Positions 43,102 to 51,753 of a stretch of DNA of 64,000 nt are shown one piece after another. A program made the translations under genes and the position numbers. The stretch is from Marinobacter sp. Lineage in GTDB: Bacteria > Pseudomonadota > Gammaproteobacteria > Pseudomonadales > Oleiphilaceae. The DNA lies in assembly GCA_018066865.1 (NCBI GenBank), contig JAGPVT010000020.1, positions 1 through 64,000 of the forward strand, written 5' to 3'. Positions within the stretch are counted from its first letter, which is position 1; each line of letters opens with the position of its first letter. The notes under the pieces were generated by a model that worked only from the letters and a program-made list of their open reading frames with translations, was not told the DNA's origin and did not search any database.

Positions 43102-44715
43102 TCAATTATCGGCAAGCGTAACGCAGTTGCGGTTATGTTCCTTGGAGGTATAGAGCGCGCGGTCGGCACGCTCGCACAGGTTCTGGGACGATCCGTTATT
43201 CCAGGCGGCTATGCCGCAACTGAAGGTAACGTTGAACTCCCTGTCACCTGCAGGCTGTTGGAGCTCCGAGAAGCGTTCGCGGATTTCGTTGAGAACATCG
43301 CGGGCATCACCGGGGCGGGTATTGGGAAGGATAATCGCGAACTCCTCACCGCCATAACGGCCGATGTGGTCAGTTTTTCGCAGGCGCTGCTTGAGAAACA
43401 TCGAGAGGCTTCGAAGAACACGGTCGCCAATGGGGTGCCCGAAGGTATCGTTCACCCGTTTGAAATAGTCGATATCGATCATGGCAAAGCACAGTGGCTG
43501 GTTCTTCTGTCGCGCACGGCCGATTTCCTGATCCAATAGGTGCAGCGTGTGAGTGTGGTTGTAGAGACCTGTGAGACTGTCACGGATCATCAGGGCCAGC
43601 AGGGAACGCGCGCGTCGGCCACGGTTATGGAGCGTTGCGATAAGGTGCTTTGGGTCAATGGGTTTGGTCAGAAAGTCATCGCCGCCCAGGCTCATGGCGT
43701 GCAATTGCTTGGTGACGTCGTCTTCGGCTGAGAGGTAAATAATGGGCACGCTGTGAAGCCGGTCCTGCTGGCGGATTACCCGGGCAATCTCCATGCCGGT
43801 GCAGCCTGGCATGTACATGTCGAGAATGATGATTTCCGGGGAAAACATGTCCAGCGCATCAATGATTTCCATGGGGTCGGTAATGATGTGTGCGGTCATT
43901 CCCGCGCGCTTCAGAACTGTTTCCATGAATTTTGCCTGTGCTCTGGAGTCGTCCAGAACCAGTACCCGATAGGGTTCAACGCTGTTGCTGTGGGTATAGG
44001 TTTCGATTTTCTCGATAAGCTGGCCAGGATCAACTGCCGGATAAAAAAACTCTTCACCACCGCAGCGGGAGGCCCGCAGGCGGGTCTGAATGGTGCCGTC
44101 TTCGTCGCTCATGAAAATAATCGGGATGGGCGTGTCGTGCCGCGCCTGCAAATTTTCAATCGTGGCGATGCCCGCATTCGGGCTGCCGCCAAAATTCACA
44201 TCCATCAGTATGGTTTCGGGCTTGTGGAGAGCGCAGGCCTCCGTCAGTTCCCCGGCAGAATCAAAAGCAGATGCGCGGAAGCCGAAAAACTCAAGCTGGC
44301 GAATTAACCTGTTTGCCATATCGGCGCTCGCAAGCGCGATGTAAACCGGTGTGCGCCGGAACTGGTGGGGGGCTTCGGTACAGCTTTGATCCGTTCGCCG
44401 CAGAGTGCTGCGTGCAAGCGCGTCGATAGCATCCTGAAGCTTTCGCTCAGTGGTGTCATCCAGAGGCGTATCGGCTGGCCAGACTCGGATGATCCCGAGA
44501 ATCGTTTTACCTGTTTTGACATGACCTGCCATTTCGAACCGCTGTGCGTAGCGCACTAATTTATCGGTGGCAGACCTTAGCTCTTCGCGATGGGCTGTAA
44601 ATGAACCCTTATTCGTGTGAATTTTCTGCCAGGTGTCGAGTACAACCCGTGCCTGGGTTGTTACGCGGCGTGCAAAATGTTGCCTGAGTTTTTCTTTCTG
44701 GCTTGCGTCGCTCAT
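43102..44715 (-). CDS. Diguanylate cyclase with two receiver domains
   Basis: A 537-residue response regulator. Order: an N-terminal helical, Hpt-like segment (~1-115), a first receiver domain (~120-240, ETILMDVNFGG), a second receiver (~245-365, IIILDMYMPGCTGME, LTKPIDP), and a C-terminal GGDEF domain (~375-537). The active site is RYGGEEFAIIL, with the inhibitory RxxD site (RKTD) five residues before it, so the enzyme should make c-di-GMP with product inhibition. The first receiver has the phospho-acceptor Asp but FFYPAVDP where a Lys-Pro is expected, so it may not be phosphorylated. ATG 44715 has CGGAG upstream; a GTG six codons earlier is less likely. Confidence 0.9.
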   Translation of the reverse strand: MSDASQKEKLRQHFARRVTTQARVVLDTWQKIHTNKGSFTAHREELRSATDKLVRYAQRFEMAGHVKTGKTILGIIRVWPADTPLDDTTERKLQDAIDALARSTLRRTDQSCTEAPHQFRRTPVYIALASADMANRLIRQLEFFGFRASAFDSAGELTEACALHKPETILMDVNFGGSPNAGIATIENLQARHDTPIPIIFMSDEDGTIQTRLRASRCGGEEFFYPAVDPGQLIEKIETYTHSNSVEPYRVLVLDDSRAQAKFMETVLKRAGMTAHIITDPMEIIDALDMFSPEIIILDMYMPGCTGMEIARVIRQQDRLHSVPIIYLSAEDDVTKQLHAMSLGGDDFLTKPIDPKHLIATLHNRGRRARSLLALMIRDSLTGLYNHTHTLHLLDQEIGRARQKNQPLCFAMIDIDYFKRVNDTFGHPIGDRVLRSLSMFLKQRLRKTDHIGRYGGEEFAIILPNTRPGDARDVLNEIRERFSELQQPAGDREFNVTFSCGIAAWNNGSSQNLCERADRALYTSKEHNRNCVTLADN

Positions 44716-44936
44716 TGTGCTCCGTTCTGTCACTTTTTTTGTGTGCCGTCCTTAGCGATGTGGACGATTTTCCCAACCTTAGTATGTTTCTGGAGTCTAT
44801 AGTGTTTTGAGTTGTCGGCGTAGGTTGCACTGTGTAACTGTTTGTCACTTCGGCGGTGTATATAGAGGACACCATAGGTTAGGATCGGTACAGATCGTTT
44901 GCACCGCCAATTAACAGACAAGGGGCTCAACGTAAT

Positions 44937-45989
44937 ATGCCAGGCAAAATCAGACAGTATTTCAGAGACAAGAAGGATGATGCTCAGGATTACGCTGGCA
45001 ACAACGGCGTGATCGGCAAATTTCTAGCGGTTGTTCTGCTCGTCTATCTGTTAGTGGCCGTGGTGATGGGGATGTACTGGAGCAGTGAGCCAGAGTCGTT
45101 CTCCGTGCGCGAACATACCCGGGCAGTCGCCAATGATATGCAGAGGGAGCCCATAACCGGTTTTGCCACTACTGTAACAATGATCCGTATAGCGGAAACT
45201 CTTCTGGACAAGCCGGGCGGTTACATTACCAACGATATTTTCCCGCCGGGCCTGTGGCTGGATAACATGCCCAACTGGGAATACGGTGTGCTAGTGCAGT
45301 TACGAGACCTTTCCCGCGCCATGCGCAGAGACATCAGCCGCTCCCAGAGCCAGTCCGCAGAAGATCCGGATCTGATCATCGCCGAGCCGCAATTCCACTT
45401 TGACAGTGCAAGCTGGGCCATTCCCTCGACAGAGGCAGAGTACCGCCGGGGTATTACTGCCTTGAAGCGTTACCTCGACCGTCTTTCCAGTCCGGAGCAA
45501 GCCAACGCCCAGTTCTTTGCCAGAGCCGACAACCTGAGTAACTGGCTGGGTGATTTGGAGACTCGCCTGGGCAGCCTTTCGCGCACCCTTGGCGAGAGCG
45601 TTGGCAAAGCATCGGTATCCGAAGCCGTGGCCAACGTTGATTCAGACAATCCGCTGACCGAAGAGGTTGGTGGTGGCGATATACAAACAGAATGGACCAA
45701 GATTGATGATGTGTTCTATGAAGCCCGGGGCAGCTCCTGGGCGTTGCTGCACATTTTCCGCGCGATTGAAGTAGATTTCCGCAAGGTGCTTCAGGATAAG
45801 AATGCTATTTCCAGCGTCAAACAGGTGATCATTGAGCTTGAAGGTGCTCAGGGCGAAATGTGGAGCCCGGTTATTCTGAACGGCAGCGGGTTTGGTGTTC
45901 TGGCGAACCATTCACTGACAATGGCGGCCTACCTGTCCCGCGCCAATGCGGCGATCAGCGACATGAGGGATTTGCTGTCGCGGGGCTGA
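44937..45989 (+). CDS. DUF2333 family membrane-anchored protein
   Basis: A 350-residue protein with one N-terminal membrane helix (FLAVVLLVYLLVAVVMGMYW, residues ~29-48); the rest is probably periplasmic. Sequence features such as NDIFPPGLWLDNMPNWEYG, FHFDSASWAIPSTEAEYR and SSWALLHIFRAIEVDF match the conserved DUF2333 family found in Pseudomonas, Marinobacter and relatives. No function is known. AGGGG lies 11 bases before ATG 44937. It is divergent from the diguanylate cyclase and ends at a bidirectional terminator shared with ppa. Confidence 0.83.
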   Translation: MPGKIRQYFRDKKDDAQDYAGNNGVIGKFLAVVLLVYLLVAVVMGMYWSSEPESFSVREHTRAVANDMQREPITGFATTVTMIRIAETLLDKPGGYITNDIFPPGLWLDNMPNWEYGVLVQLRDLSRAMRRDISRSQSQSAEDPDLIIAEPQFHFDSASWAIPSTEAEYRRGITALKRYLDRLSSPEQANAQFFARADNLSNWLGDLETRLGSLSRTLGESVGKASVSEAVANVDSDNPLTEEVGGGDIQTEWTKIDDVFYEARGSSWALLHIFRAIEVDFRKVLQDKNAISSVKQVIIELEGAQGEMWSPVILNGSGFGVLANHSLTMAAYLSRANAAISDMRDLLSRG

Positions 45990-46007
45990 AGGTTCCTGCG
46001 CAGGCAT

Positions 46008-46048
46008 AAAAAAACCGGGCCGCTATGAGATGGCCCGGTTTTTTATTT
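46008..46048. terminator. Bidirectional terminator between the DUF2333 gene and ppa
   Basis: AAAAAACCGGGCC and GGCCCGGTTTTTT form a 13-bp perfect stem with a 10-base loop. T-runs are present on both strands, so it serves both convergent genes. Confidence 0.92.
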
Positions 46049-46061
46049 TCTGACGATCGAC

Positions 46062-46589
46062 TCAGCCTTTGTAGGCGTTGATCGACTCGACGATAGCTTT
46101 CCTGGCAGCGGCAGCATTGTCCCAGCCCTGCACCTTCACCCACTTGCCCGGCTCAAGAGATTTATAGTTTTCAAAGAAGTGTCGGATCTGATCACGCAGC
46201 AGCGCTGGCAGATCTTCGACTTCCTTTACATCCTGGTAGGCGCTGGTCAGCTTGGTATGGGGCACTGCGACCAGCTTGGCGTCACCGCCGGCTTCGTCTT
46301 CCATGTTCAGGACGCCTACCGGGCGGCAGCGGATCACTGAGCCGGCCTGAAGCGGGTAGGGGGTCACAACCAGAACGTCCAGTGGGTCGCCGTCATCAGC
46401 CAGAGTGTGGGGAATAAAACCGTAGTTTGCCGGGTAGAACATAGGGGTTGCCATGAAACGATCTACCAGCAGGGCGCCCATGTCCTTGTCCAGCTCGTAC
46501 TTGACCGGAGAGCTGTTGGCCGGAATTTCGATGGCAACGTAGATATCTTCAGGCGGGTTTTTGCCAACGGGGATGTTGTCGAATTGCAT
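46062..46589 (-). CDS. ppa: Inorganic pyrophosphatase
   Basis: A 175-residue family I soluble pyrophosphatase that hydrolyses pyrophosphate and so drives biosynthetic reactions. The metal-binding signature is [15 protein letters not shown], with the early [16 protein letters not shown] and [14 protein letters not shown] typical of the family. The length matches E. coli Ppa (176). It is a single-gene unit. Confidence 0.97.
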   Translation of the reverse strand: MQFDNIPVGKNPPEDIYVAIEIPANSSPVKYELDKDMGALLVDRFMATPMFYPANYGFIPHTLADDGDPLDVLVVTPYPLQAGSVIRCRPVGVLNMEDEAGGDAKLVAVPHTKLTSAYQDVKEVEDLPALLRDQIRHFFENYKSLEPGKWVKVQGWDNAAAARKAIVESINAYKG

Positions 46590-46714
46590 GTGAGATCCTT
46601 CCTGATATGTGAGGTTCGTTTAACTGTGCTTGAAAAGTGAGCGCAATTATACGGGACTCTACAATCATTCGAAACTAAACCTTGGTCTGCGGGTTTGGCT
46701 TTTTGTGCAAGCTG

Positions 46715-46817
46715 CCCTCTGGAAGCCCTGCCCGAAAAACGCCCGTGAATACTTCCGTGTAGGGCTCGGTCGCGCCATCCTTGGCGCTTCACGTTTTCGG
46801 GCAGGGCTTCCAGAGGG
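46715..46817. repeat. Long nested inverted repeat (REP-like element)
   Basis: The outer arms, 46715-46738 and 46794-46817, are 24 bases with perfect complementarity (CCCTCTGGAAGCCCTGCC and its continuation). Inside are a second pairing, CGTGAA (46744-46749) with TTCACG (46788-46793), and a central hairpin, GCGCCA / TGGCGC (46772-46787). The element fills the gap between ppa and the acyl-CoA dehydrogenase gene and encodes nothing. It looks like a dispersed, structured intergenic repeat. Only this copy was seen in the window. Confidence 0.85.
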
Positions 46818-46852
46818 TCGTGCGAACTTCTGAACAGGCCTGTTTCCGAAGT

Positions 46853-47992
46853 CTACAGCCGAATCTGCTTGGCAATCAGTTCTTTCATGATTTCGGTGGT
46901 GCCGCCGCCAATTGACAGAATCTTGGTGTCCCGATACAGCCGTTCCACCACGGATTCCCGCATGAAGCCCATACCACCGAACAGTTGCACAGCTTCCCGG
47001 GTGACCTTTTCGCAGACATCCACAGAGAAGTTTTTGGCCATGGCGACCTGTTTGATCGGGTTTTTGCCGGCTTGCATCAGTGCGGCGCAGCGGTAGGTGT
47101 ATTCCCGGGCCACGTCGATCCGGGTGGCCATGTCGACCAATTTGTGGCGGGTAACCTGAAAGCCGGCGACCGAACGGCCGAAGGCCTGGCGTTGTTTGGT
47201 GTAGTCCATGGCGGCTTCGCAGGCCAGTTGGGCCGTCATGTAGGCCATGATAGACAAGCTCAGGCGTTCGGCCAGGAAGTTGCTCATGATCGCGATAAAG
47301 CCGGCGTTTTCGGCGCCGATCAGGCGGTCAGCGGGTACTCGGCAGTCTTCGAAGAAGAGCTCGGCTGTGTCGCTGGCCCACCAGCCCATTTTGCGCAGTT
47401 TGTTGCCATTGGAGAAGCCGGGTGTGCCGCGGTCGATCAGCAGCAGGCTGATGCCGGCGTGGCCTTCGCCGCCGGTGCGCACGGCTACGGTGAAGTGGTC
47501 GGCCCGGGTGCCGCTGGTGATGAAGGTCTTGCTGCCGTTCACGATGTAGTGATCACCGTTCTTCACAGCACGGGTTTTCAGGCTGGCCACGTCAGATCCG
47601 CCGCCGGGCTCAGTGACTGCGAGGGCCGCAATTTTTTCGCCGCGCAGTACTGGAGGCACGATCTGTTCACGGATTTCCTTTTTTGCCCATTTGGCGACTG
47701 GGGGCAAGCCGATATCCAGAGAGCCTATGCTGGCGACAAATCCGCCAGAGGTGGAGCGCATTAATTCTTCGGAAACCGCCACCTTCAGGAAGATGTCTCC
47801 TTCACCAACGCCGCCCAAAGCTTCAGGAAAACCAACGCCCAGAAGACCCGCATCCCCTGCTTTTTGGTAGATCTCTCGCGGAAACTCACCGGCTTCTTCC
47901 CATTCATCGATATGCGGGAGGACATGAGTTGTAATGAATTTGCGCGCGCTCAAGCGTACCTGTTCATGGGTATCGTTGAAGTAATCGGACAC
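46853..47992 (-). CDS. Acyl-CoA dehydrogenase
   Basis: A 379-residue flavoprotein that introduces the alpha-beta double bond into acyl-CoA. Family signatures include AALAVTEPGGGSDVASLKT (FAD/substrate contact) and QLFGGMGFMRESVVERLYRDTKI near the C-terminus. The position used for the catalytic Glu by short- and medium-chain enzymes reads IGGGTTEIM (Gly instead of Glu), while a Glu occurs in LAERLSLSIMAYM, as in isovaleryl- and long-chain enzymes. This suggests a branched- or long-chain substrate. No beta-oxidation partners are adjacent. The gene runs alone on the minus strand, downstream of the rpiA terminator. Confidence 0.9.
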   Translation of the reverse strand: MSDYFNDTHEQVRLSARKFITTHVLPHIDEWEEAGEFPREIYQKAGDAGLLGVGFPEALGGVGEGDIFLKVAVSEELMRSTSGGFVASIGSLDIGLPPVAKWAKKEIREQIVPPVLRGEKIAALAVTEPGGGSDVASLKTRAVKNGDHYIVNGSKTFITSGTRADHFTVAVRTGGEGHAGISLLLIDRGTPGFSNGNKLRKMGWWASDTAELFFEDCRVPADRLIGAENAGFIAIMSNFLAERLSLSIMAYMTAQLACEAAMDYTKQRQAFGRSVAGFQVTRHKLVDMATRIDVAREYTYRCAALMQAGKNPIKQVAMAKNFSVDVCEKVTREAVQLFGGMGFMRESVVERLYRDTKILSIGGGTTEIMKELIAKQIRL

Positions 47993-48082
47993 GGTGAAAC
48001 ACCTCTGTTCGGAATTAATGAGCGGTAGTGTCGCGCAATTTCATTTACCAAGCAAGCGCTTGGTTGAGGTGCGGGCTGGCAT

Positions 48083-48112
48083 AAAAAAACTGGCACTGGA
48101 TGCCAGTTTTTT
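48083..48112 (-). terminator. Rho-independent terminator after rpiA
   Basis: AAAAAACTGGCA and TGCCAGTTTTTT form a 12-bp perfect stem around CTGGAT-type loop bases, with T-runs in either direction; it lies 16 bases past the rpiA stop. Confidence 0.92.
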
Positions 48113-48127
48113 GTCGATCAGCCGGAA

Positions 48128-48808
48128 TTAGAGGCCCTTGCGAGGAATACTCTCAACCCCGGTTCTGGTTCCGAGTAACAGCAGGTCCGCCGGGCGACGG
48201 GCGAACAGCCCGTTGGTGACCACGCCCACAATGTTGTTCAGTTCTTCTTCAACCTGGATCGGGCGGGAAATGTCCATGTTGTATATGTCCAGAATGATGT
48301 TGCCATTGTCGGTTGTGAAGCCGTCCCGATAAACAGGATCGCCGCCTAACTTGACGATTTCACGGCCAACGTGGCTCCGTGCCATGGGAATAACCTCGAC
48401 CGGCAGGGGGAAATCACCCAGCACATCCACTTTCTTGGATTCGTCAGCTATGCAGATGAAGGTTCTTGCGACTTCCGCAACAATCTTCTCGCGGGTCAGC
48501 GCACCACCACCGCCTTTGATCAATTCAAGGCGTTCGTTGGTTTCGTCGGCACCGTCCACGTAGAACTCCAGGTCGCCAGCGCTGTTCAGGTCATAAACCG
48601 GAATGCCGTGGCTTTTCAGGCGCTCTGCCGTTGCTTCTGAACTTGCTACAGCACCGTCAAACTCGGTTTTCAGATCCGCGAGCATGTCGATAAAGAAGTT
48701 GGCCGTGCTTCCCGTGCCTACGCCGATAATAGTGTCGTGCTCCAAGCGAGGGGCAATGTAGTCCACGGCGGCTTTGGCAACGGCTTTCTTGAGTTCGTCC
48801 TGGGTCAT
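48128..48808 (-). CDS. rpiA: Ribose-5-phosphate isomerase A
   Basis: A 226-residue enzyme interconverting ribose 5-phosphate and ribulose 5-phosphate in the pentose phosphate pathway. Motifs: [33 protein letters not shown], and [22 protein letters not shown], with the catalytic Glu in the last. The start at 48808 has CGGAGTG upstream and matches known RpiA N-termini; the frame continues 38 codons further upstream into the divergent promoter region. It is divergent from ilvA, the same arrangement as in Pseudomonas. Confidence 0.96.
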   Translation of the reverse strand: MTQDELKKAVAKAAVDYIAPRLEHDTIIGVGTGSTANFFIDMLADLKTEFDGAVASSEATAERLKSHGIPVYDLNSAGDLEFYVDGADETNERLELIKGGGGALTREKIVAEVARTFICIADESKKVDVLGDFPLPVEVIPMARSHVGREIVKLGGDPVYRDGFTTDNGNIILDIYNMDISRPIQVEEELNNIVGVVTNGLFARRPADLLLLGTRTGVESIPRKGL

Positions 48809-48943
48809 CGGGCACTCCGGGTGAAAATCTTGTGGGTTCGGGGCCATTATAGCGCTTAAGGACGCTGAGCTTATAGACGACCGTGGTGCAAACTTTCTAC
48901 ACTGTTCGTTTTCCCAGACCATCCATCAGCAACCGGAATCAAC

Positions 48944-50479
48944 ATGCCGCAACGCTACATCAAGAAGATTCTCGATGCGCGCGTCTATGACGTGGCCATC
49001 GAAACACCCCTCACTGAAGCCCGCAGCCTGTCCAAACGCTTTGGCAACAACATTATGCTCAAGCGGGAAGACCTTCAGCCGGTGTTTTCCTTCAAGATTC
49101 GCGGCGCGTACAACCGGATTGTCCAGTTGTCAGAAGAGCAGAAATCCAAGGGGGTTATTTGTGCCTCGGCCGGCAACCATGCTCAGGGTGTGGCGCTCGC
49201 GGCTAAAGAACTGGGAATCAAGGCTGTCATAGTGATGCCGCAGACCACCCCGGAGATCAAGGTGCGCTCGGTGCGAGACCATGGCGCACGGGTTGTGCTC
49301 AAGGGTGATGCCTTTGATGAAGCCGCTGCCCACGCCCAGGGATTGGTTGAGAAGCATGGCTACACCTACATACCGCCGTACGACGATCCGGATGTTATCG
49401 CCGGGCAGGGCACGGTTGCCATGGAGATGCTGTGGCAGTTCAGCAAGCCTATCCACGCGGTGTTCATTTGTGTGGGCGGTGGCGGCCTGATCGCCGGCAT
49501 GGCTGCGTACATCAAGTACCTGCGCCCCGAAATCAAGGTGATCGGCGTGGAGCCTGAAGACTCCAATTGTTTGCAGGCTGCCCTGAAAGCAGGCAAGCGC
49601 GTGATACTGGATGAAGTGGGCATCTTTGCCGACGGAGTGGCGGTAAAGCAGATCGGAAAATATCCCTGGGAGATCTGCAAAGACCACGTAGATGAGGTGA
49701 TCACCGTTTCCACCGATGAAATCTGCGCAGCCATTAAGGATATCTTTGAAGATACGCGCTCAATCGCCGAGCCCGCAGGCGCGCTGGGCGTTGCCGGCAT
49801 CAAGAAGTACATTGAGCGGGAAAAGATCGAGAACGAAAATCTGATCGCCACCCTGAGCGGTGCCAACATGAATTTTGATCGCCTGCGGTACATTTCCGAG
49901 CGCACGGAAATCGGCGAGAAGCGTGAGGCTATTCTAGCGGTGACCATTCCCGAGAAGCCGGGGGCTTTCAAGACCTTTATCAACGGCCTGCATAAACGCA
50001 ACATCACCGAGTTTAACTACCGTTACGCAGACGCAGGCCAAGCGACCATTTTTGTGGGTGTTCAGGTGCAGGCCGGTGGCTTGGGTCGGGACGAACTGGT
50101 GCAGGATCTCCGTGAAACTGGCTACTCCGTTCTCGATCTCACAGACAGCGATATGGCCAAACAGCACATTCGCCACATGGTCGGTGGGCATGCGCCCACG
50201 ATTACCAACGAGAAGGTATTCCAGTTTGAGTTTCCTGAACGCCCGGGAGCCTTGCTGAAATTCCTGATGTCGCTGGGAACGCGCTGGAATATTTCCATGT
50301 TCCATTACCGCAATCACGGAGCAGCCTACAGCCGCGTATTGCTCGGTGCCCAGGTAGATGATGACGAAGTAAAAGATTTTGAAGCGATGCTTGAAAAAGT
50401 GGGCTTCCGTTATGAAAACATGACGGACAACGAAGCCTATCAACTGTTCCTGGGAGCCGGGAACGTTAAGCGGTCCTAA
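48944..50479 (+). CDS. ilvA: Biosynthetic threonine ammonia-lyase
   Basis: A 511-residue PLP enzyme converting threonine to 2-oxobutyrate for isoleucine synthesis. The PLP Lys is in VFSFKIRGAYNRI near residue 58; ASAGNHAQGVALAAKELG and CVGGGGLIAGMA (phosphate-binding glycine loop) follow. Two C-terminal ACT-like regulatory repeats (residues ~325-500, EKPGAFKTFINGL and ERPGALLKFLMSL) bind isoleucine and valine for feedback control, marking it as the long biosynthetic form. It is a single-gene unit ended by a hairpin. Confidence 0.96.
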   Translation: MPQRYIKKILDARVYDVAIETPLTEARSLSKRFGNNIMLKREDLQPVFSFKIRGAYNRIVQLSEEQKSKGVICASAGNHAQGVALAAKELGIKAVIVMPQTTPEIKVRSVRDHGARVVLKGDAFDEAAAHAQGLVEKHGYTYIPPYDDPDVIAGQGTVAMEMLWQFSKPIHAVFICVGGGGLIAGMAAYIKYLRPEIKVIGVEPEDSNCLQAALKAGKRVILDEVGIFADGVAVKQIGKYPWEICKDHVDEVITVSTDEICAAIKDIFEDTRSIAEPAGALGVAGIKKYIEREKIENENLIATLSGANMNFDRLRYISERTEIGEKREAILAVTIPEKPGAFKTFINGLHKRNITEFNYRYADAGQATIFVGVQVQAGGLGRDELVQDLRETGYSVLDLTDSDMAKQHIRHMVGGHAPTITNEKVFQFEFPERPGALLKFLMSLGTRWNISMFHYRNHGAAYSRVLLGAQVDDDEVKDFEAMLEKVGFRYENMTDNEAYQLFLGAGNVKRS

Positions 50480-50486
50480 CCCGCAA

Positions 50487-50526
50487 GCACGGCCAACCCG
50501 AAAGTGAACTTCCGGGTTGGCCGTGC
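50487..50526 (+). terminator. Strong hairpin after ilvA
   Basis: GCACGGCCAACCCG and CGGGTTGGCCGTGC form a 14-bp perfect stem with a 12-base loop, 7 bases after the ilvA stop. The T-run is poor (CGATCAATTTAT). Confidence 0.7.
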
Positions 50527-50688
50527 GATCAATTTATCCGAATACCCCGTCAGTTTCTTACTGAACTTTAATCTGTCAAAAATTGTAAAAATCAGGATGC
50601 GTGTTAGTCTTTCGTCAAATTCTTGGAAACAAGAATAGCTAACTGATTTTCCGCAGAATTAACCTTATCTGGAACAGGAATACGCGTC

Positions 50689-50862
50689 ATGGGTGGCAAG
50701 CCTGATATTATCCGGGCAATTGTGCTGATTTTTGCTGTCGGCCTTGTTATCACCGGTTTTACTTCGCTTCAGGCATCGGAAGACAAGCCCTCCGCGGCTG
50801 TGGTGAAAAGTTCTGTTGCTGCAGGCCCCATGCAGATGACCAAAGCCCCGTTGACCCGATAA
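50689..50862 (+). CDS. Small membrane or secreted protein, 57 residues
   Basis: An open frame of 57 codons: an N-terminal MGGKPDIIRAIV leads into a hydrophobic helix (VLIFAVGLVITGFTSL), then a polar tail ending KAPLTR. AGGA lies 9 bases before the ATG, and AT-rich sequence with promoter-like elements precedes it (50540-50670). No family is recognised. It could be a small inner-membrane protein or an exported peptide with an uncleaved signal. Convergent with ygfA, 14 bases apart. Confidence 0.5.
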   Translation: MGGKPDIIRAIVLIFAVGLVITGFTSLQASEDKPSAAVVKSSVAAGPMQMTKAPLTR

Positions 50863-50875
50863 AACCTCCCCTGAA

Positions 50876-51508
50876 TTACTTGACCCGGTAAAGCTGCCTG
50901 TCTGTCACCACGCTGTGCAGCGGTACATCCCAGGGTTCTACCGGCAGTTTTTTCACCTTCTGGATGTCGTGCGCCAGGCCAATCAGTTTCGGCGCCAGCC
51001 TTGGTCGCTGGTGGCTGAACGCAAAAGTTCGATCATAGAATCCGCCTCCCATGCCCAGCCGTCCGCCATTTTCGTCAAACCCCACCAGTGGAAACAATAC
51101 GGCGTCCAGCGCCCAGGCGGGTCGTCTGAGTCCGTTGCTGAATGCGGGTTCGGGAATGCCAAAGCGATTGTCCGTCAGTTCGACGCCATCGTAATAGGGG
51201 CTGAAAACCAGTTTGCCCGGATAAATGGGGTGCAGCACCGGCAGGTAAAAGTGAATACCTTTGCGACGAGCCATAGCCATGTATGGGAGCGGATCAATCT
51301 CGCCATCGTTGGGCAGGTAGATGGCTACGTGTCTGGCTCTGTGTAAATCCGGATTCTTGATCAGGTTCAGAGCAAGAGAAGCCGAGGCTTGTTCCTGTTC
51401 CCGGGGCGATAGCATACGCCGCTGCTGACGCAGTTGTTTGCGCAGTTCGTTGCGAGACAAGAGGGGTAAATCGGATTCAGAAGGGTGTGAGTCGGTAGTC
51501 TGGCTCAA
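50876..51508 (-). CDS. ygfA: 5-formyltetrahydrofolate cyclo-ligase
   Basis: A ~210-residue enzyme that uses ATP to convert 5-formyltetrahydrofolate to 5,10-methenyltetrahydrofolate. The family motif GRLGMGGGFYDRTFAF is near the C-terminal third, with FYLPVLHP and KLPVEPWDVPLHSVVTD as further matches to E. coli YgfA. The frame has no ATG before its conserved region; a TTG at 51508 gives MSQTTDSHPSESD and lies just beyond the end of the 6S RNA. The longer frame reaching 51556 would lie inside the 6S RNA and is rejected. It is probably read from the same transcript as ssrS, as in E. coli. Confidence 0.9.
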   Translation of the reverse strand: MSQTTDSHPSESDLPLLSRNELRKQLRQQRRMLSPREQEQASASLALNLIKNPDLHRARHVAIYLPNDGEIDPLPYMAMARRKGIHFYLPVLHPIYPGKLVFSPYYDGVELTDNRFGIPEPAFSNGLRRPAWALDAVLFPLVGFDENGGRLGMGGGFYDRTFAFSHQRPRLAPKLIGLAHDIQKVKKLPVEPWDVPLHSVVTDRQLYRVK

Positions 51509-51513
51509 AATGA

Positions 51514-51691
51514 AGCTTCCCGGGCTGCCGTTATCGGATGTAGCCCTTGAACCCAAAGTTCAAGGTCGGTGGCCGCTGTGACATATTAGGCTTTCCCCTC
51601 GCGGGGACGTGCTCACAATGCCCTAGAGTAGCCACCTGGGTAAAGCGCATCGGCTCGAGGACGAATCCGACCAGCGAACAGCCCAGGAAGT
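51514..51691 (-). ncRNA. ssrS: 6S RNA
   Basis: About 178 bases between zapA and ygfA, the conserved location. The minus strand starts CTTCCTGGGCTG and ends CAGCCCGGGAAG, which pair to form the closing stem (one G-U). Near the 3' part it reads GACCTTGAACTTTGGGTTC followed by AAGGGCTACA, closely matching the conserved 6S segment ACCUUGAACC-AAGGGUUCAAGGGUUACA. The RNA mimics an open promoter and sequesters sigma-70 RNA polymerase in stationary phase. The ends are estimated from the stem and the promoter and may be off by a few bases. Confidence 0.92.
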
Positions 51692-51697
51692 AGATTC

Positions 51698-51703
51698 ATT
51701 ATA
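51698..51703 (-). promoter_or_regulatory. -10 element of the 6S RNA promoter
   Basis: A perfect TATAAT on the minus strand, 7 bases before the first base of the 6S closing stem. A TTGCAA lies 19 bases further upstream as a possible -35. Confidence 0.7.
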
Positions 51704-51753
51704 GGGCCAGACCCGGGGCCGATTGCAACACCTATCGGGGAATCGCCGGAAAC

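Noticed and set aside
44090-44130. GGEEF sequence inside the first receiver domain of the diguanylate cyclase
   Set aside because: It lacks the surrounding GGDEF-domain context and falls in a receiver loop; the real active site is RYGGEEFAIIL near the C-terminus.
51509-51556. N-terminal extension of ygfA to 51556
   Set aside because: It lies within the 6S RNA and adds residues absent from the family.
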